64,000 nucleotides of DNA from Topomyia yanbarensis (Eukaryota; Arthropoda; Insecta; Diptera; Culicidae): positions 390,183,037-390,247,036 of the forward strand of contig NC_080672.1 in the NCBI RefSeq assembly GCF_030247195.1, written 5' to 3'. Below the pieces are notes generated by a model. That model ran no database searches. It was not told where the DNA came from and saw nothing but the letters and a program-made list of their open reading frames with translations. Position 1 is the first letter of the stretch. The number at the start of each line of letters is the position of its first letter. A program made the position numbers and the translations under genes. Below are positions 46,105 to 58,296 of this stretch, in pieces.

Positions 46105-46485
46105 CTTCAAAAACGCGAACATGCAATTGTGATCATACCGCTATCCTACGCCCGCGATCTCGTAAACGTAAAAACGTTCCTGTCATTAAGTTTTAACGTT
46201 TAATATCTACGAATTTAGAAAGGCGGTCTCATGCGCGAACATATAATGGCTCGTTCCCACGCGATCATGAAGTCTCAACGTCTCCACATTTGAACTATCA
46301 CAACCAAAATCACGGACTACTGCAATTGACCTTAAGCCAAATCAAATGTTTCGATTTCATTAGTTCTCATCAGCTTGGTTTGCTCAGGAACACAAATTGT
46401 GTCTCCACTTTTTGGAGCTAGCGTCAATCCGGCATCAGCTTAGTCCTATTACTAAGTTAGTGTCCAATTCTGATGAGGCAAAGAC
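46105..46485. repeat. Dispersed families B (plus) and A (inverted), adjacent
   Basis: GTTCCCACGCGATCATGAAG near 46252 belongs to family B. From about 46335, family A runs in reverse (CTAGCGTCAATCCGGCATCA near 46420, ACTAAGTTAGTGTC near 46451). The families also occur close together at 0.7-1.4 kb, so they may be parts of one larger element. Confidence 0.55.
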
Positions 46486-48640
46486 AAAACGCAAATATCA
46501 AGGTTACTTAGATCGAGTTATGAATGAACGCAGCTCCCACCGAATGTTAGATTGCCACGATAGGATTCGTAAACGTTGTCTAGAAGTCGTTGCTTAATTT
46601 TGTTCGCCACTGTATCCGAGAATGGATCTTCAAAAGGAAGTGAATGCGGCTGTGGAATTGCTTGGTATCGGTGCGTAAGTAAGTTGTGCGTAACAGTTTT
46701 CTTAGCTTCGCATTGTTCTTGTAACTCAACCCACTTTCGAAAATAGGATAATATCATGAAGCACGAAAAGGATTTGGACACCGGCTTTATTTATCACCTC
46801 TAGCTAAAATTTCCATTTCTTGTTTTATGCCGCTGCGCGAAAGCCTTCTCCAGAGGGCACACGCCAGCCCTTTCAATTTGTCAACATCCACTTATGGAAG
46901 CTTTGAAAAATGAGCTGCCAGTAAAAAAAAAAACAATTTCGTTCACCCTTTCAGCCGATCTTCTGCCAACAACTGGAGACACCGTCCCACGTGCGCAAGC
47001 CAACGTAAACCAGCCCCACGACCGATAAATATTGTTCTCATCACTCAGCCTTCGAACGCACACCGCATCACCGCATATAATTTGAATTTATGGCAGCTGT
47101 TGAAGCAAGAAAAGTGACGGGTACGTGCTTCCACATCAACAACAATAACCACGGTGACAAAATTTCCAACGAATGAAAAATCGTCCCAGTCGCCCAGAGC
47201 AGACTGCTAAATTTTTCAATGGGTTCACCAATTTCCGAAGGTTCTGTATACCGACAAGTTTTAAGATTCGATTTGCACCTCTCCGTTCGGGGGCCGAACG
47301 CCGGAGACATGGAAATTGAAGCTTATCATCAATCACGCTTCATTTTTTGTTCGATTCTAGAGCTGAAGCTGTGAAAGTGATAGATAAAAGTAATCGAAAT
47401 CCCACGTGTTGTCAGTGAGGTAAAAATCTACCGCAGAGTTGGTTGACAGGAAGCAGGATATTTATGTATCCTATATGTGTTGAGTGAACCAAGAGGGTGA
47501 CTTGTTTCTTCGGGAAGCCGGAAAATCAAATTCTCGTTTTACAGCGACACTCGCGTGTTGTAAGGATTTGCAATCATCAAGTAAGGAAATCGAAATTGAT
47601 TTTCGACGAGAGTTTGTCTTCGGGGCGAAGACCCCTTGAGTAAATGTGTTGGTTGATACAGGTATCACACCCTGAACTTTTTATATTTAGTATATTTTTG
47701 AATGAATCATAAAATAAAATCTAGCAGATTCAAGGTTAGACTATTTCCATCAGCGTAACATCCTTAATTCGAGTGTGTTTCTCAAGAGTTAATCACAATC
47801 GCAACTTGAAACATCAACTTCAAAAAGCCTTTTGTAAACCTTACCCTGCCTCAATGGAAGAAATAAAAACCAGAACGCATACGTATATTCGTACGAACTT
47901 CAACATCAGGCACCCGGCATCATTCCAGAATCGCACCAGCATCCGTCCTTGGCAGAACTGAACGTCGAGGCCAAACAAGAAGCTAGTTATTCTGCCATTC
48001 GTTCGTTACGCATCCATCTCCAGAACAGGGTGGAAAATGATGAACAACAGCTCTACGACGACTACAAGTGTGCGAACAAGGAGGGAAGGGCACGCGATAA
48101 AAGCTTCTTATTGCTTGCCTGGGTGCTCGCCACCCGCCCCCGTTTTGGAATGAAGCGCGACCCGGAACGCGTGCTCAACACTTTTGCCTTGGAATGAACC
48201 GGCTGCGTCGCTAGTGGATGCGTTGAGAGGTTACAGAAAACTGTATGCTAATGATTATGATGATGGTGATGGTGATGGTGATGATGACGAATATAGCATG
48301 CCCTGATGAGCGTGCCCGGGATTGAGTAACTCAATTTGTATCATCTTATTTCTGTGTACAGAATAGCTGTTAAGTCTTTCTTTATTTTCACACGCTTAAA
48401 GATGTATGAAAGTTTGCGGTACAATGCATTCATAGCTGGCATCATTATTTGTAATGAGCGAATAAAGGTGTAATACTTTTTGTTTCTAACTGTCAGCGAC
48501 ATGTGGTTACTATTCTGAAACGCATTCTAATTAGTAACTCACCCTCTCAAGTGTAGGAAATATTGCGTTGAACATAAAAAGGAGACCCGCAAGGCTGATG
48601 CAACACAGCTTACTTGAAATCCGAGAAAAGTCCTTGTTAT
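46486..48640. other. Possible unique host DNA, 47.0-48.2 kb GC-richer
   Basis: A frame at 47949-48197 (plus, 82 codons) is rich in charged residues (NRVENDEQQLYDDYKCANKE) but I recognise no family. Minus frames at 47068-47336 and 47471-47668 are equally anonymous. A GATGGT microsatellite follows at 48253-48290. Confidence 0.3.
48253..48290 (+). repeat. GATGGT/GATGAT microsatellite
   Basis: Imperfect run of TGATGG and TGATGA units in non-coding context. Confidence 0.8.
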
Positions 48641-48660
48641 ACGAAGCAAATTAACCCTTA

Positions 48661-48745
48661 ATATAAAGTAGTTGATAAATCGATTACCTTGTACGCTGCT
48701 CACCTGCGTTCGATTCCCAACCTTGCATATAGGGTTAGAAATTTT
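48661..48745 (+). mobile_element. tRNA-derived SINE fragment, same family as 30980
   Basis: GTAGTTGATAAATCGATTAC is an A-box region and CGTTCGATTCCCAACC an intact B box; TAGGGTTAGAAATTT continues the family body. The copy stops there without the hairpin and tail. No target duplication is evident. Confidence 0.7.
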
Positions 48746-48834
48746 AAATATATTAAACATGGATTTTCGTTATCTGCTTTCTTCCCTTTTTCAAAAGAAC
48801 CCCATTGTTCCATAAAGCTTTCCAAAGTAATTGT

Positions 48835-50125
48835 ATGCGGAAGTCGTCATCTTCGAATTCAAAATAGCACCAATCATCAGTTTCCACTATTTTCTTACTA
48901 TTACCTTTCAAACCGAAAATCACCATCTCCGATTTCAAAACGGCCTAAATCATTAATTTCTACCACCTGCCGATCACCCCCGTTCAAATAATACTCATTT
49001 TGATGGTTGTTTTTACTGTTCGGCGAAAACCTGAAGCCATCTTCTCAAAATGGTCTTAATCATCAATCTCGGTCATCTATTGACCAGCCCCGTCCAAGTG
49101 ATTCCTATATTGATTACGGTTTTCCTTGTTTTGTGGTAATCGGAAGCCGCCATCTTGAATCTCTAAACGACATCAATAATCAGTTTTCGATATCTACTGA
49201 TCAGTTCCTTCTAAGTTATTCTTATATTGATTGTGGTTTTCATTGTTTTTCAGGTAACCGGAATCTTGGCTTTCTAAATGGCCTCAATAATAAATTTCCG
49301 TCATCTACTGACCAGCACCTATCAAATGACATTCATATTGATCATGGTTTTCACTGTTTTGCAGTCACCGGAAGCCGTCATTGTGGATTTCGAATGGCTT
49401 CAATCATCAATTTCCGGTATCTGCTGATCACCCCCTTCAAAAGATACCCATATTGATTTTAACTGTTTTGTGGTAACCTTGGATTCCAAAATGGTCTCCA
49501 GCGTCAATTTTCATCATCTGCTGGCCACCCTCTTTCAAATGACACCCATTTAGATGGTGGTTTTCTTTGTTTTGTGATAACCAAAATTCACCATCTTGAA
49601 TTTTTTAATGGTCTCAATCATCATTTTCCATTATCACATATTGGTTTAAACTGCTTTGTGGTTATCGAAAATCGCCATATTGAATTTCAAAAATGCCTCA
49701 ATTATCAATTTTCAGCATCTGCTGACCAGCCCGCTTAAAATGATACCCATATTAATAGTCGTTTTAATTGTTTTGTGGTAACCGCCATCTTGGATTTCAA
49801 AATGGCATCCATCGTTAATTTTCGTCATCTGCTGACCACCCACTTTCAGATGACACCCATGTTTATCGTGGTTTTCACTGTTTGGTGATAACGTCATCTT
49901 GGATTTGAAAATGGCCTGAATCATTAATTACCATTAACTACTGATCAATTCATTTCAAATGAATCCTATACTGATGGTGTTTTGTGGTAACTGGAAGCTT
50001 CAAAATAACCTCAATAATCAATTTTCGTTTCCTACTAACCAGCCTCTTTCAAATGATATCCATATTGCCGTCATCTTGGATTTCCCAATGGCTTTAATCA
50101 TCAATTTCGGTTACCTATCACCTTG
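48835..50125 (+). repeat. Degenerate tandem array, ~110-bp unit, about 12 copies
   Basis: Each unit carries in order: ACCGGAAGCCGCCATCTTGG, TTTCAAAATGGCCTCAATCA, TCAATTTTCGTCATCTGCTG, ACCAGCCCCTTTCAAATGA, CACCCATATTGATGGTGG and TTTTCATTGTTTTGTGGTA, with many substitutions. Unit starts are near 48911, 49029, 49139, 49257, 49367, 49476, 49580, 49664, 49781, 49891 and 49990. A 149-codon frame (49007-49456) spans four units and translates into repeats of about 37 residues; I regard it as a by-product. Stray units occur at 50360-50530 and 51650-51860, and inverted ones at 985-1760. Confidence 0.85.
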
Positions 50126-50129
50126 AGTT

Positions 50130-51645
50130 TTGGACGAGTTCAATTGTTTATCTGAATCTCATTTAAGTGTTCACAGTTGAAAGCGGTATCAGGATCCAAC
50201 AAGAGATGTTGAACTGCAACTCATTTGAAGGCGTCGGTGAATGGAGAACCAAGAAACGAAGATCAGTCCAATATCAGTGGCGGATTATATCGAAAGGCTC
50301 ACTTCAATTGGTGGTGAATACTCGTCTTACCAAGATGATGTACTCACTGTCTTTTAGACAACTTGAATTTCAAAATGGCGTCAGTCATCGATTTTCGTCG
50401 TTTCGTCATCAACTCTTATTCGAAAAATACTGTTATAAATAAAACCACATAGCATCTTGTTGGATTTGAAAATGGCATCAAACATCGATTTCCGTCATCT
50501 ACTCGTGCACCCTGTTTCGAACATCCATAACACTATTCGGCATCTTTAGTTCCGACTTTTTTATTTCGAAGAAAATTGCAGTCTACAGAAATGTTACAGA
50601 TTGTTTTTGCCAATGTTCTTACAGAGGCTAGAAACATTTATGTTGTTTATAAAAGATGTCGCGATCAAAATTTGGGAATACAAGAATGCGTGTGAATTGA
50701 ATATTATATTTTTTTAAATGATTTAAAATGAAATGAATTTAAATTTTTTTTTAACTTGAATGTTTTATTAAATTGAACATTTTTGAATCACTGATTAGTC
50801 AGTGATTACTCATAGACTATTCAACTATTCAATGTATGGAATGAAATATTAAAAAATTGTGGTTGAGTTTTCGAATGAGCTCACCGCAAAAAATTGTAAC
50901 ATTTTTTGTAGGTAATAAAGTATTCTGCAATTGTTAGAAACAAATTTAAAAAAAAGATTGGATGGCCCCAAACTTATTTTTCCTTTGTTTTCTGTGAATA
51001 TTTAGTATATGGTAGAATGATTTCAGAGTGGATCACGAAATACGTTTACGAGTTATTCCATTTATAAAAATCCTATCACAGAGCGCTTAAAGTTGCCTTG
51101 TATAGTTGTTATAATTGTAGTTCCACTCTAAGTAATGTTTTTACACAGTTTCTTAGTTAGTTTTGTTTTTGCAGAGCCGTGGTCATGAATGACGACAAGC
51201 TGACCAATCGAAATTAACCGAAAATATCAACTTCCTTGTGGAATAATAAAATAATTTCTTTTCAGTCGACCTCTGGAGTGAGTACTTGAAAACACTTCGT
51301 GACTCATTTAGATCCTATTAACCATTAGTTAGACCATATCCGCGTGTCGTGCAACTAAATGGCGCTAATAATCACATCGATAATTCTCGTTCCCAGTGGT
51401 ATTAAAAAAGTGTACTTTTTTTAAAATACACTAAAGTTTTTACGCGATTTCTCACGATATTTTTTTTAATTAACCGTGTTAATTAAAAAATCCGAGTAAA
51501 AAACCGCGTTTAATAAAAATTTACGTGAATACTTCTTTTGTTGATTAATTAGAAGAAGGGTTGCTTCTGCAAAAGTTTAGCAACCAGATTTAGAAGCAAT
51601 TTTTCTGATAGAGCAACATCAATTTTCGTAAACTACTGTTCACCT
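50130..51645. other. AT-rich DNA with stray units of the ~110-bp family
   Basis: Apart from two diverged tandem units at 50360-50530, no element or gene is recognised. TTAATTAACCGTGTTAATTAA at 51466-51486 is a short imperfect dyad. Confidence 0.4.
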
Positions 51646-51649
51646 CCGT

Positions 51650-51860
51650 TTAATTTATACCTACTAACATTGACGATGGTTTTCACTGTTTTATGGTAAC
51701 CGGAGGCCACTATCATGGATTTCGAAATGGCGTCAATCATCACATTCTGTTATCCACTGACCATCCCCTTTCAAACGACACCCATATCGATGGTAATTTT
51801 CATTGCTTTGTGGTAATCAAAAACCACCATCTTCGATTACAAAATCACTTTAATAAATAA
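51650..51860 (+). repeat. Stray units of the ~110-bp tandem family
   Basis: GTTTTCACTGTTTTATGGTA, ACCGGAGGCC, GAAATGGCGTCAATCATC and CCCCTTTCAAACGACACCCA follow the unit order of the main array. Confidence 0.7.
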
Positions 51861-52347
51861 TTTATTACTTTGTACTAAGTTACGCCTATTTTTATACAGT
51901 ACCGATGAACTGCATGTATATTCGCGTGAGTACTAGTGAAATTCTAGCAGTCGCTTTATACTTTCCGTGCGGTGACTGAAAAATTGTGAATGACCTTCTT
52001 AAGATTAAGTTTAGAAGTTTTGTTTAAAAATTGTCTATTGTGATAGTCACTTGGGTGACGACGGTCACTTAATAGTCACCTTATCTACGGTACCTATCGA
52101 GTTACCTCTTCGTGAGGTAGGTGACGGTGAGAATAAAACCCCAATCGAAAATCAAAAATCGAAAAAAAAAAATCTAAAATGAATCTAAATCTTGATTAAC
52201 ATTACAATCTTTAAAATGATTGTCAGAAATCAGCCAGAAATCTTTAATTTTGGTACAGATATTGTCAAAAAGTTACACAGTAAGTTTGCACATGCTGTTT
52301 CTAAGTGCTGTGGATCCAATATACCAAGTTTTTACATAAATAAATAG

Positions 52348-52612
52348 TCTAACGGCGCCGGTTATTAAGTAGTAAGCGTGACCCCTACTTACCCCAGTGG
52401 CTCTGGGTTCAATCCCAGCCGAAGTTGAGATTTTCTGAGATGGAAAATTTGAGATCACCCCTTCCTTCGGAAGGGAAGTGAAGCCGTTGGTCCCGGTTTA
52501 TGTATTGCTGGGCCGATATTTAGGGGCCAGATGGTGGAGTTACCTCTTTGGCGTCGGCGATTGGCACTCAGTGTGGACAGAGGCCGACGGCAAATAAACG
52601 AGAATAAAAAAG
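52348..52612 (+). mobile_element. tRNA-derived SINE, second type
   Basis: An A-box-like GGTTATTAAGTAGTAAGC (52360-52377) and a strong B box in GGGTTCAATCCCAGCC (52405-52420) mark a polymerase III promoter. The body contains CCTTCCTTCGGAAGGGAAG, a hairpin, and the element ends GGCAAATAAACGAGAATAAA. It differs from the SINE at 30980. It lies 40 bp left of the short hAT-like MITE. No clear target duplication. Confidence 0.75.
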
Positions 52613-52652
52613 TAAATCGCTAAAACAGGGATATACGATTGTGACCTGTAGG

Positions 52653-53072
52653 TAGTCTTCCCAAATGAACATCGAACAGCATGTTCGCTCTAGTTCTGTG
52701 CTCATTCTACACCATTATTTCGTGTGCAAACTCGAACGCGCTAATGCGTACCAAAGACTCGAGCACAAGTTCGTCTGCACAACCGAACCCCATGTACGTA
52801 CGCGGTGTTCATACACACAGGTTCTTGATACTAGTTTTCTCTTTCTCTCACCCATCATCACTAGCATTGACTAATTCTGTTTTGTGTGTGCCTTTCTTAT
52901 GTACGCACACAGTGTACGTACACGGTGCTTAAACCTAAGTTTGCACATCGTTCGCTTGGGTTTGGTGTTCGATGCGAACCCGGAACACAAAGGCAAAGCA
53001 TGTTTGAGGTTGAACGCGTGCAAGAAATTTTGTACACGGGTGCAAACTTGTCGATGTTCATGGGAAGACTGG
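52653..53072. mobile_element. Short hAT-like fold-back MITE, 420 bp
   Basis: Ends TAGTCTTCCCAAATGAACAT and ATGTTCATGGGAAGACT are inverted repeats. The flanks CCTGTAGG (52645-52652) and CCTATAGG (53073-53080) agree at 7 of 8 bases, an 8-bp hAT-type duplication. Arms of about 200 bp with repeated GTACGTACAC-type words match the outer arms of the 3.4-kb element at 11114-14521, so this is its shortened relative. Confidence 0.82.
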
Positions 53073-53080
53073 CCTATAGG

Positions 53081-53660
53081 ATCCACAAACTGTCTAATCG
53101 TGAAAACCTTCATCAGTAGCGCGGATAATAGCATAGGCCAAAATGATATATCGAGAGAAAGCGGACTAAGTGACCCCCAAGAAACAGCAGATAACGCTGT
53201 TAATGGATGACCAACAAGAAAGAATATCTTTATGTGAAGTAATAAATTGCTTACACAAGATAAGACGGAAATATAATTGAATTCGATTTATCTATTTTTA
53301 TTTTCACATTGTAAATATTACACGATCCATGTTATACACACGAAATATATATAAATCAAGTTCTGTACACTAAAGGTGATATCTAATAATTTCATGAAGG
53401 ATATGTAAGCTTTAAAGAAACTCTACGAATTTCCGAGAGACTTCTGATAGGTCCTACATTATTTCAAACTATCATTTCTATAAACTTCAGCCCAGTTCGA
53501 TTCTGAGAAGCCGATTCTACGAAATCAAGAAAATCGAATAGAATTCAGAAATCTCACAACCTTCAGAATATGTCTCCAAAACTCAGGAAAACCCAATATC
53601 AGAATTTTAAAACTAACATTGGTTCGGTTCCTAGCAATTGAGATTATTTTCAAACATTTT
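53081..53660. other. Anonymous AT-rich DNA
   Basis: No gene or element recognised between two transposons. Confidence 0.4.
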
Positions 53661-53661
53661 T

Positions 53662-54948
53662 GCCTTTCTCAATAGAAAGGTATTGCAATTGCTCTGAAAA
53701 CCGACTTTTTAACGGAGGCCCGGAGTGCCGCGTAACATATACCATTGGATTCAGTTCGTCGAGTTTGGCAAATGTCTGTGCGTGTGTATGTATGTATGTG
53801 TGTATGTGCGTCTGTGTGTATGTGACCAAAACTGTCACTCATTTTTCTCAAAGATGTGCGGCTGAACCGATTTTGACAAACTTAGTCTCAAATGAAAAGT
53901 GCAACGTTCCCATAGGCTGCTATTGAATTTCTGATGGATCCGGGGGTGATGAGTACGATCACGCAGAAAATGTCGATTTTAATAAATTCTGCAATGAATG
54001 TATACAGGTGAAATTTTTTCCAAAATATGACCACAACTCCTTCGATTTGTAGTATTAGGTCACTAACATCCATTCAAAGTCTCTTTGGCCACCATCATCG
54101 GTTCTGAAAGCCCCGGCGGAAGTATCCAAATTCAGAATAACAGTCACATCGGTTTCACGGAGATGACTAGACCGAATCAACCAAACTTAGTCTCAAATGA
54201 AAGGTGTTGCGCCCCCGTAAATGGCTATTAAATTTCATCCCGATCCGACTTCCGGTTCTGGAATTACGGGTTGTGGCGTGCGATCGCATAGCAAATTGTG
54301 ATTCAAACCGATACTCCGATGAAAGCGAAAAACGTAAAAATTTCGCTAAAATGTCTCTCAAACTACTTGAAATTGCAGTTCTAGATCACCGATGGCCAAC
54401 CAAACTTTCGTTGGCTACATTGACCACCATAGACGGTTCCGGAAGTGCCCGGGAAAAGCGGCCATCTTTCAAAATCAACGAACTCAATTTTCCGGAAATG
54501 GTTAGGCCGATTTTCGCAAACTTAGTCCCAAATGATAGCTATATTATCCCCACAGATGTCTATAAAATTTCGTACGGATCGCTTATATGGTTCCGTAAAT
54601 ATACACTGAACCGTCCGGTCACATATAAAATTCCTATATAATCCGGAACTCAAATTTTTTTTCAAAGGGGGGACCCCATGAAATTTCAGAAATCGAATTC
54701 TTTAAAATGCATGAAACGTCGAGATTTTATGTTATCTCGAAAAAAAAATTTTGTATTAAAATCGACTTTTTGGGACTTAACCGATTTTGCTGGTTTTTCT
54801 TTTGCAAAATTTTAGAACTCGAATAATGATTTCTTTTATTGTATATAGTTGTCAAGTCATGTATAATAAAATTGTAATGTATACATTTGAAAGCTTTTAA
54901 TAAATATAAGCAACTAAAAAATTCTCGTGTTCATGATTGGGAAAGGCA
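53662..54948 (+). mobile_element. 1.29-kb element with short inverted ends
   Basis: The ends TGCCTTTCTCAAT and ATTGGGAAAGGCA form a 13-bp inverted repeat with one mismatch. Inside are a TGTATG microsatellite (53776-53822) and three diverged units built around CAAACTTAGTCTCAAATGA. From memory this resembles a very abundant mosquito repeat that starts with CTTTCTCA and ends near CTAGGTGGATTAAA. The frame 54204-54641 has no known motif. Non-autonomous; superfamily not determined. Confidence 0.65.
53776..53822 (+). repeat. TGTATG/TGTG microsatellite
   Basis: Alternating TGTG, TATG and TGCG units inside the 1.29-kb element. Confidence 0.8.
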
Positions 54949-55025
54949 CAATTGCACCGCTAGGTGGATTAAAACAGGTTTTTGTATTTTGTATCATTGC
55001 AGTGAGCAATGCTTTATCAAATATG

Positions 55026-55895
55026 CTAAACTCTCGACTTGATGCACAATTGTTTACAAAAAAAAAACGACTCAATACAAAAGGAATTTTTCAAATGTTC
55101 AAAAACAAACCAATCTCCCGTGCAAATATTTCCCATCGTTTTAAGGATTGTGGTGATGACAATAGTCTGTGACAAATAATAAAACTCCCACCAAACAAAG
55201 GAAAATATGCTGTCAAGTGCAAAAAACAAGGTTAGACAATCAACATGCAAATTGGCATTTGGTAAGAAGCAAAATATACAGCAATACAACTAAAAAACTA
55301 CCAATTTGCTGCCGTACACTTCACCGTAAACACATTGCGACTGAAAAATTCATCATTTAAGTTAGATCGAACTGATGGTTATTACACTGACAACATTGAA
55401 ACAACCCCAGACCATGTTAAATATGCCGAAAAATCGAAATTCGAGCCGAAGGCGTTTGGTGTAGGCAGCCATTTCTGAGAAGAGTGTTTCAGTGCTTCTG
55501 ACCCGTCCAAACAAAGCTAACGCGGTCAATGCAGATGTGTAAATCAGTGTATCAGTAAATACTTGCCGAAATTGAAATAACGCATCGCAAAAATATCACG
55601 CTCGTTCTTGTGTCAATCAGATCATGTTTTGGCTGGATCTTTCAAGCTGTCATTATGCGAAAAAACAACTGATGAAAAGTACCATTTTTGCCGAGAAAGG
55701 ACCAAACGTGTCCCAAGTACATCTAATTGCAATTTTTTGAACCGTTATCAAACTTATGGTGTACGACAAGGGCTGCGAGGTTCTAAACGACCAACAATTG
55801 ATTTCTCGAATCACGCGAAGGTTAAATGCAATCGACATCATCACCATCTAGAAAATAGTTTGGAATTCCTGTTAGTCGCGCACAGCGTAGAGTAA
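55026..55895 (+). pseudogene. Mariner-like transposase, second lineage
   Basis: Plus-strand pieces in several frames follow transposase order: NTKGIFQMFKNKPISRANIS (55068-55127), KTPTKQRKICCQVQKTRLDN, then LDRTDGYYTDNIETTPDHVK and YAEKSKFEPKAFGV (about 55363-55465), VNADV near 55527, and IMFWLDLSSCHYAKKQL (about 55619-55670), the motif around the second catalytic Asp. DGYYT and KFEPK are typical of mariner relatives distinct from the DD37E copies in this window. Stops and frameshifts abound; no terminal repeats found. It begins just after the end of the 1.29-kb element, which may have cut it. Confidence 0.65.
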
Positions 55896-58294
55896 ATAAC
55901 TCAACACTTGAAAAAAACTTTTCCGTAGGAAGAAAAAATAGTATTGAAATAATCTTTCAAGTACCTCGAATATCCTTATACTAATTTTTGTGTTCTAGGC
56001 TTTCAGTTAACTTGCTGAACTTCCATAGTGATCTCCGCAAGGCTCATCAAAAGAGAATTCACCAATTATTAAAATTCTTTCAAAAACTAATACTTGTTGA
56101 TTTCTTTGAAAAATATATTGTTAAAAAATATATCTTCGATGTAATAAACTACTACATAACTACATACCTTTACACTAAACAAAACTTTCCTCAACTTTGC
56201 CGTACTGAAAACCAATTTTATCATCCCTGAGTGTACTGTTTTCGTCAAATGCGGACCAACTCAGCTTGCAGTAAAATTAATAAACATGTGATTGTTATGG
56301 AATTGCTATACATAGTTGCATTGACACACATTCTTCGCACAGTACATTGAAGTTCTGTAAACAATCCAAACTTATCTGTATATGTATATCAAAACAGACC
56401 TACATCTGTACAATCTTCCCCTAGGGGGCACATAGAGCAATTTAGTCTTGCAAAACAAATAAACTACCACCGAATACCTCACAAAATCTCCTCCGCATTG
56501 TTACTTCCAAAAGTTGCATCGCTCTCAAAGGAGAAGTAAAGAGTTCAGCATGTAGCAACAGCAGATCATCGTGGGGCAACTCGCGAACCGCTGAGCGAGC
56601 TCGCCATCTGCCTAGAGTAATTCCCGTGTGCGGCAGCATCGGGAAATGCACGCTTAATATTTGTTTAAGCAGTGATCGTAGTGTACCCCCTTCTGTATTG
56701 ATTTATGATGTGCGTGTGAGTTGCAGATCGATCTAGGTCGGGGATGTTCACTGTTTCATTTGCTTGGGATAATGTTTTCTTTTCTTTTCTTGTTGTTTTC
56801 TTTTCTTAGAATAAAAGTAAGGCCTTTTGTTTATGCGACCAGGGTCAAACTATTGCCAGTGATCAAATTTCAAATTTAATAAAATTACATTTCACTAACG
56901 ACAAAAAATTTTAATAAGAAATTCGTGATTAAACGACAATATTCAAAAAAAAATTCCAAAATCGCTTATTGGCGGATCATAGTTTGAGCAACCCTCCTTC
57001 CAGACGGTTTTCCTCCTTTCTACAATCGCTAAAACTTACCCAAGACCGCAATCTGTCAGCATAGCATCCGCCAACGATGCTGCGTGTTTTTATCAGCTAT
57101 CAGTTTTAAAATTAAAATTGTTTCTGCTTTAACCCAACCATCCAAAAACATCCCACTTCACGGTAACACATTGAAACCGTTCGACCAACGCAAGAATGTC
57201 AACCTTTTGGAAGAAGTTGAACTCATTACCGGCAGCCACCAGAACGCGCGAGTGTGACAATCGAAAACCCCCTAAGCTGAGTCATGTGTTACAACCGGAA
57301 TCGTACCCAATAAAACCGTTGAAAAGCTGACATTTTAATTTTCATTCACGGCTGTAGAGTGAAAAAATGTACCCACAACAAAAAAGAAGAAATCAGCGTT
57401 GGTTGACAAATTTATGCTACCGTATGTATGGTGAGTGAAAGGAAACGGTCACCTCATTATTTCTGCTGAGGTGATTTGCAATGCTTTTCAGTTCGGAACT
57501 TCTTGAAATTCTGTTGATGGAAATGGGGACCATTCCTTCTGTTTTGTTTTCTTTTGCAGTTGCGGCACAGGCAAATGTTGTTTTGCGATTGCTGCAATGG
57601 ATTAATCGGGTGAGTGCGCTGTCGAATTCGTTTTCTATTTATTTTTTCGTGTTTCATCAGTATGAAAAAGTTCGACGAACCTTGCACAGTTGCACTAGTT
57701 TCGAAATCTACGATTGAGCTTCCTTTTCTTTGTTTGATATTAGCCAAGGGTTCATTTTAGCTGATGTGGAATAACACAGCGCTTTGAATAGAATTTCTTC
57801 AATTTCAAAGACCGGTTTGAATACGTGTGGTGTTCCTCCGTCAGAGCATTCCGTGTACCTGGACGCAATAAACATGCATTGCTGTTTTTTTATTGAATGG
57901 TATTCGAAACAACTGATGACTTGAAATGTTTATTAGATTTACAAAAATCTGTTTTTGATTTTTGAACAAAAAACAAAAATTCTCTACCTCTATTTCAATT
58001 AGTGAAACACGAATTTGTGAGCTTCTACGGATCAACTACATGACCACTTCAATCCCAATTATTCCAACTTCAAACAAAAGTTACTAGATTATTTCAGTTT
58101 TGGTCGCCGGGTATAGTCCATTCTTTCATATCCTGAAGTTTTGGCGATGTTACTTTTTTTCAAAAAAGCCTACTGAAAAAACGCCGTAACAAGTTTGATC
58201 GAGATAATTTTCGAGATATTTTCTGCGATGAAATTTTAAAACCATGGAAAAATAATAGATTCATAAGTAATAGTTTGAGTAAACAAATCGAACA
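55896..58294. other. Anonymous DNA
   Basis: A minus frame at 56442-56651 and frames around 57457-57747 are open but unassigned. A TTTTCTTTTCTTG-type pyrimidine run lies at about 56770-56815. Nothing supports a gene. Confidence 0.35.
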
Positions 58295-58296
58295 TA

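Noticed and set aside
49007..49456. 149-codon repeat protein
   Set aside because: It spans four units of the ~110-bp tandem array and breaks where unit length changes.
54204..54641. 145-codon frame
   Set aside because: It lies inside the 1.29-kb repeat element and shows no known motif; likely chance opening in repeat DNA.
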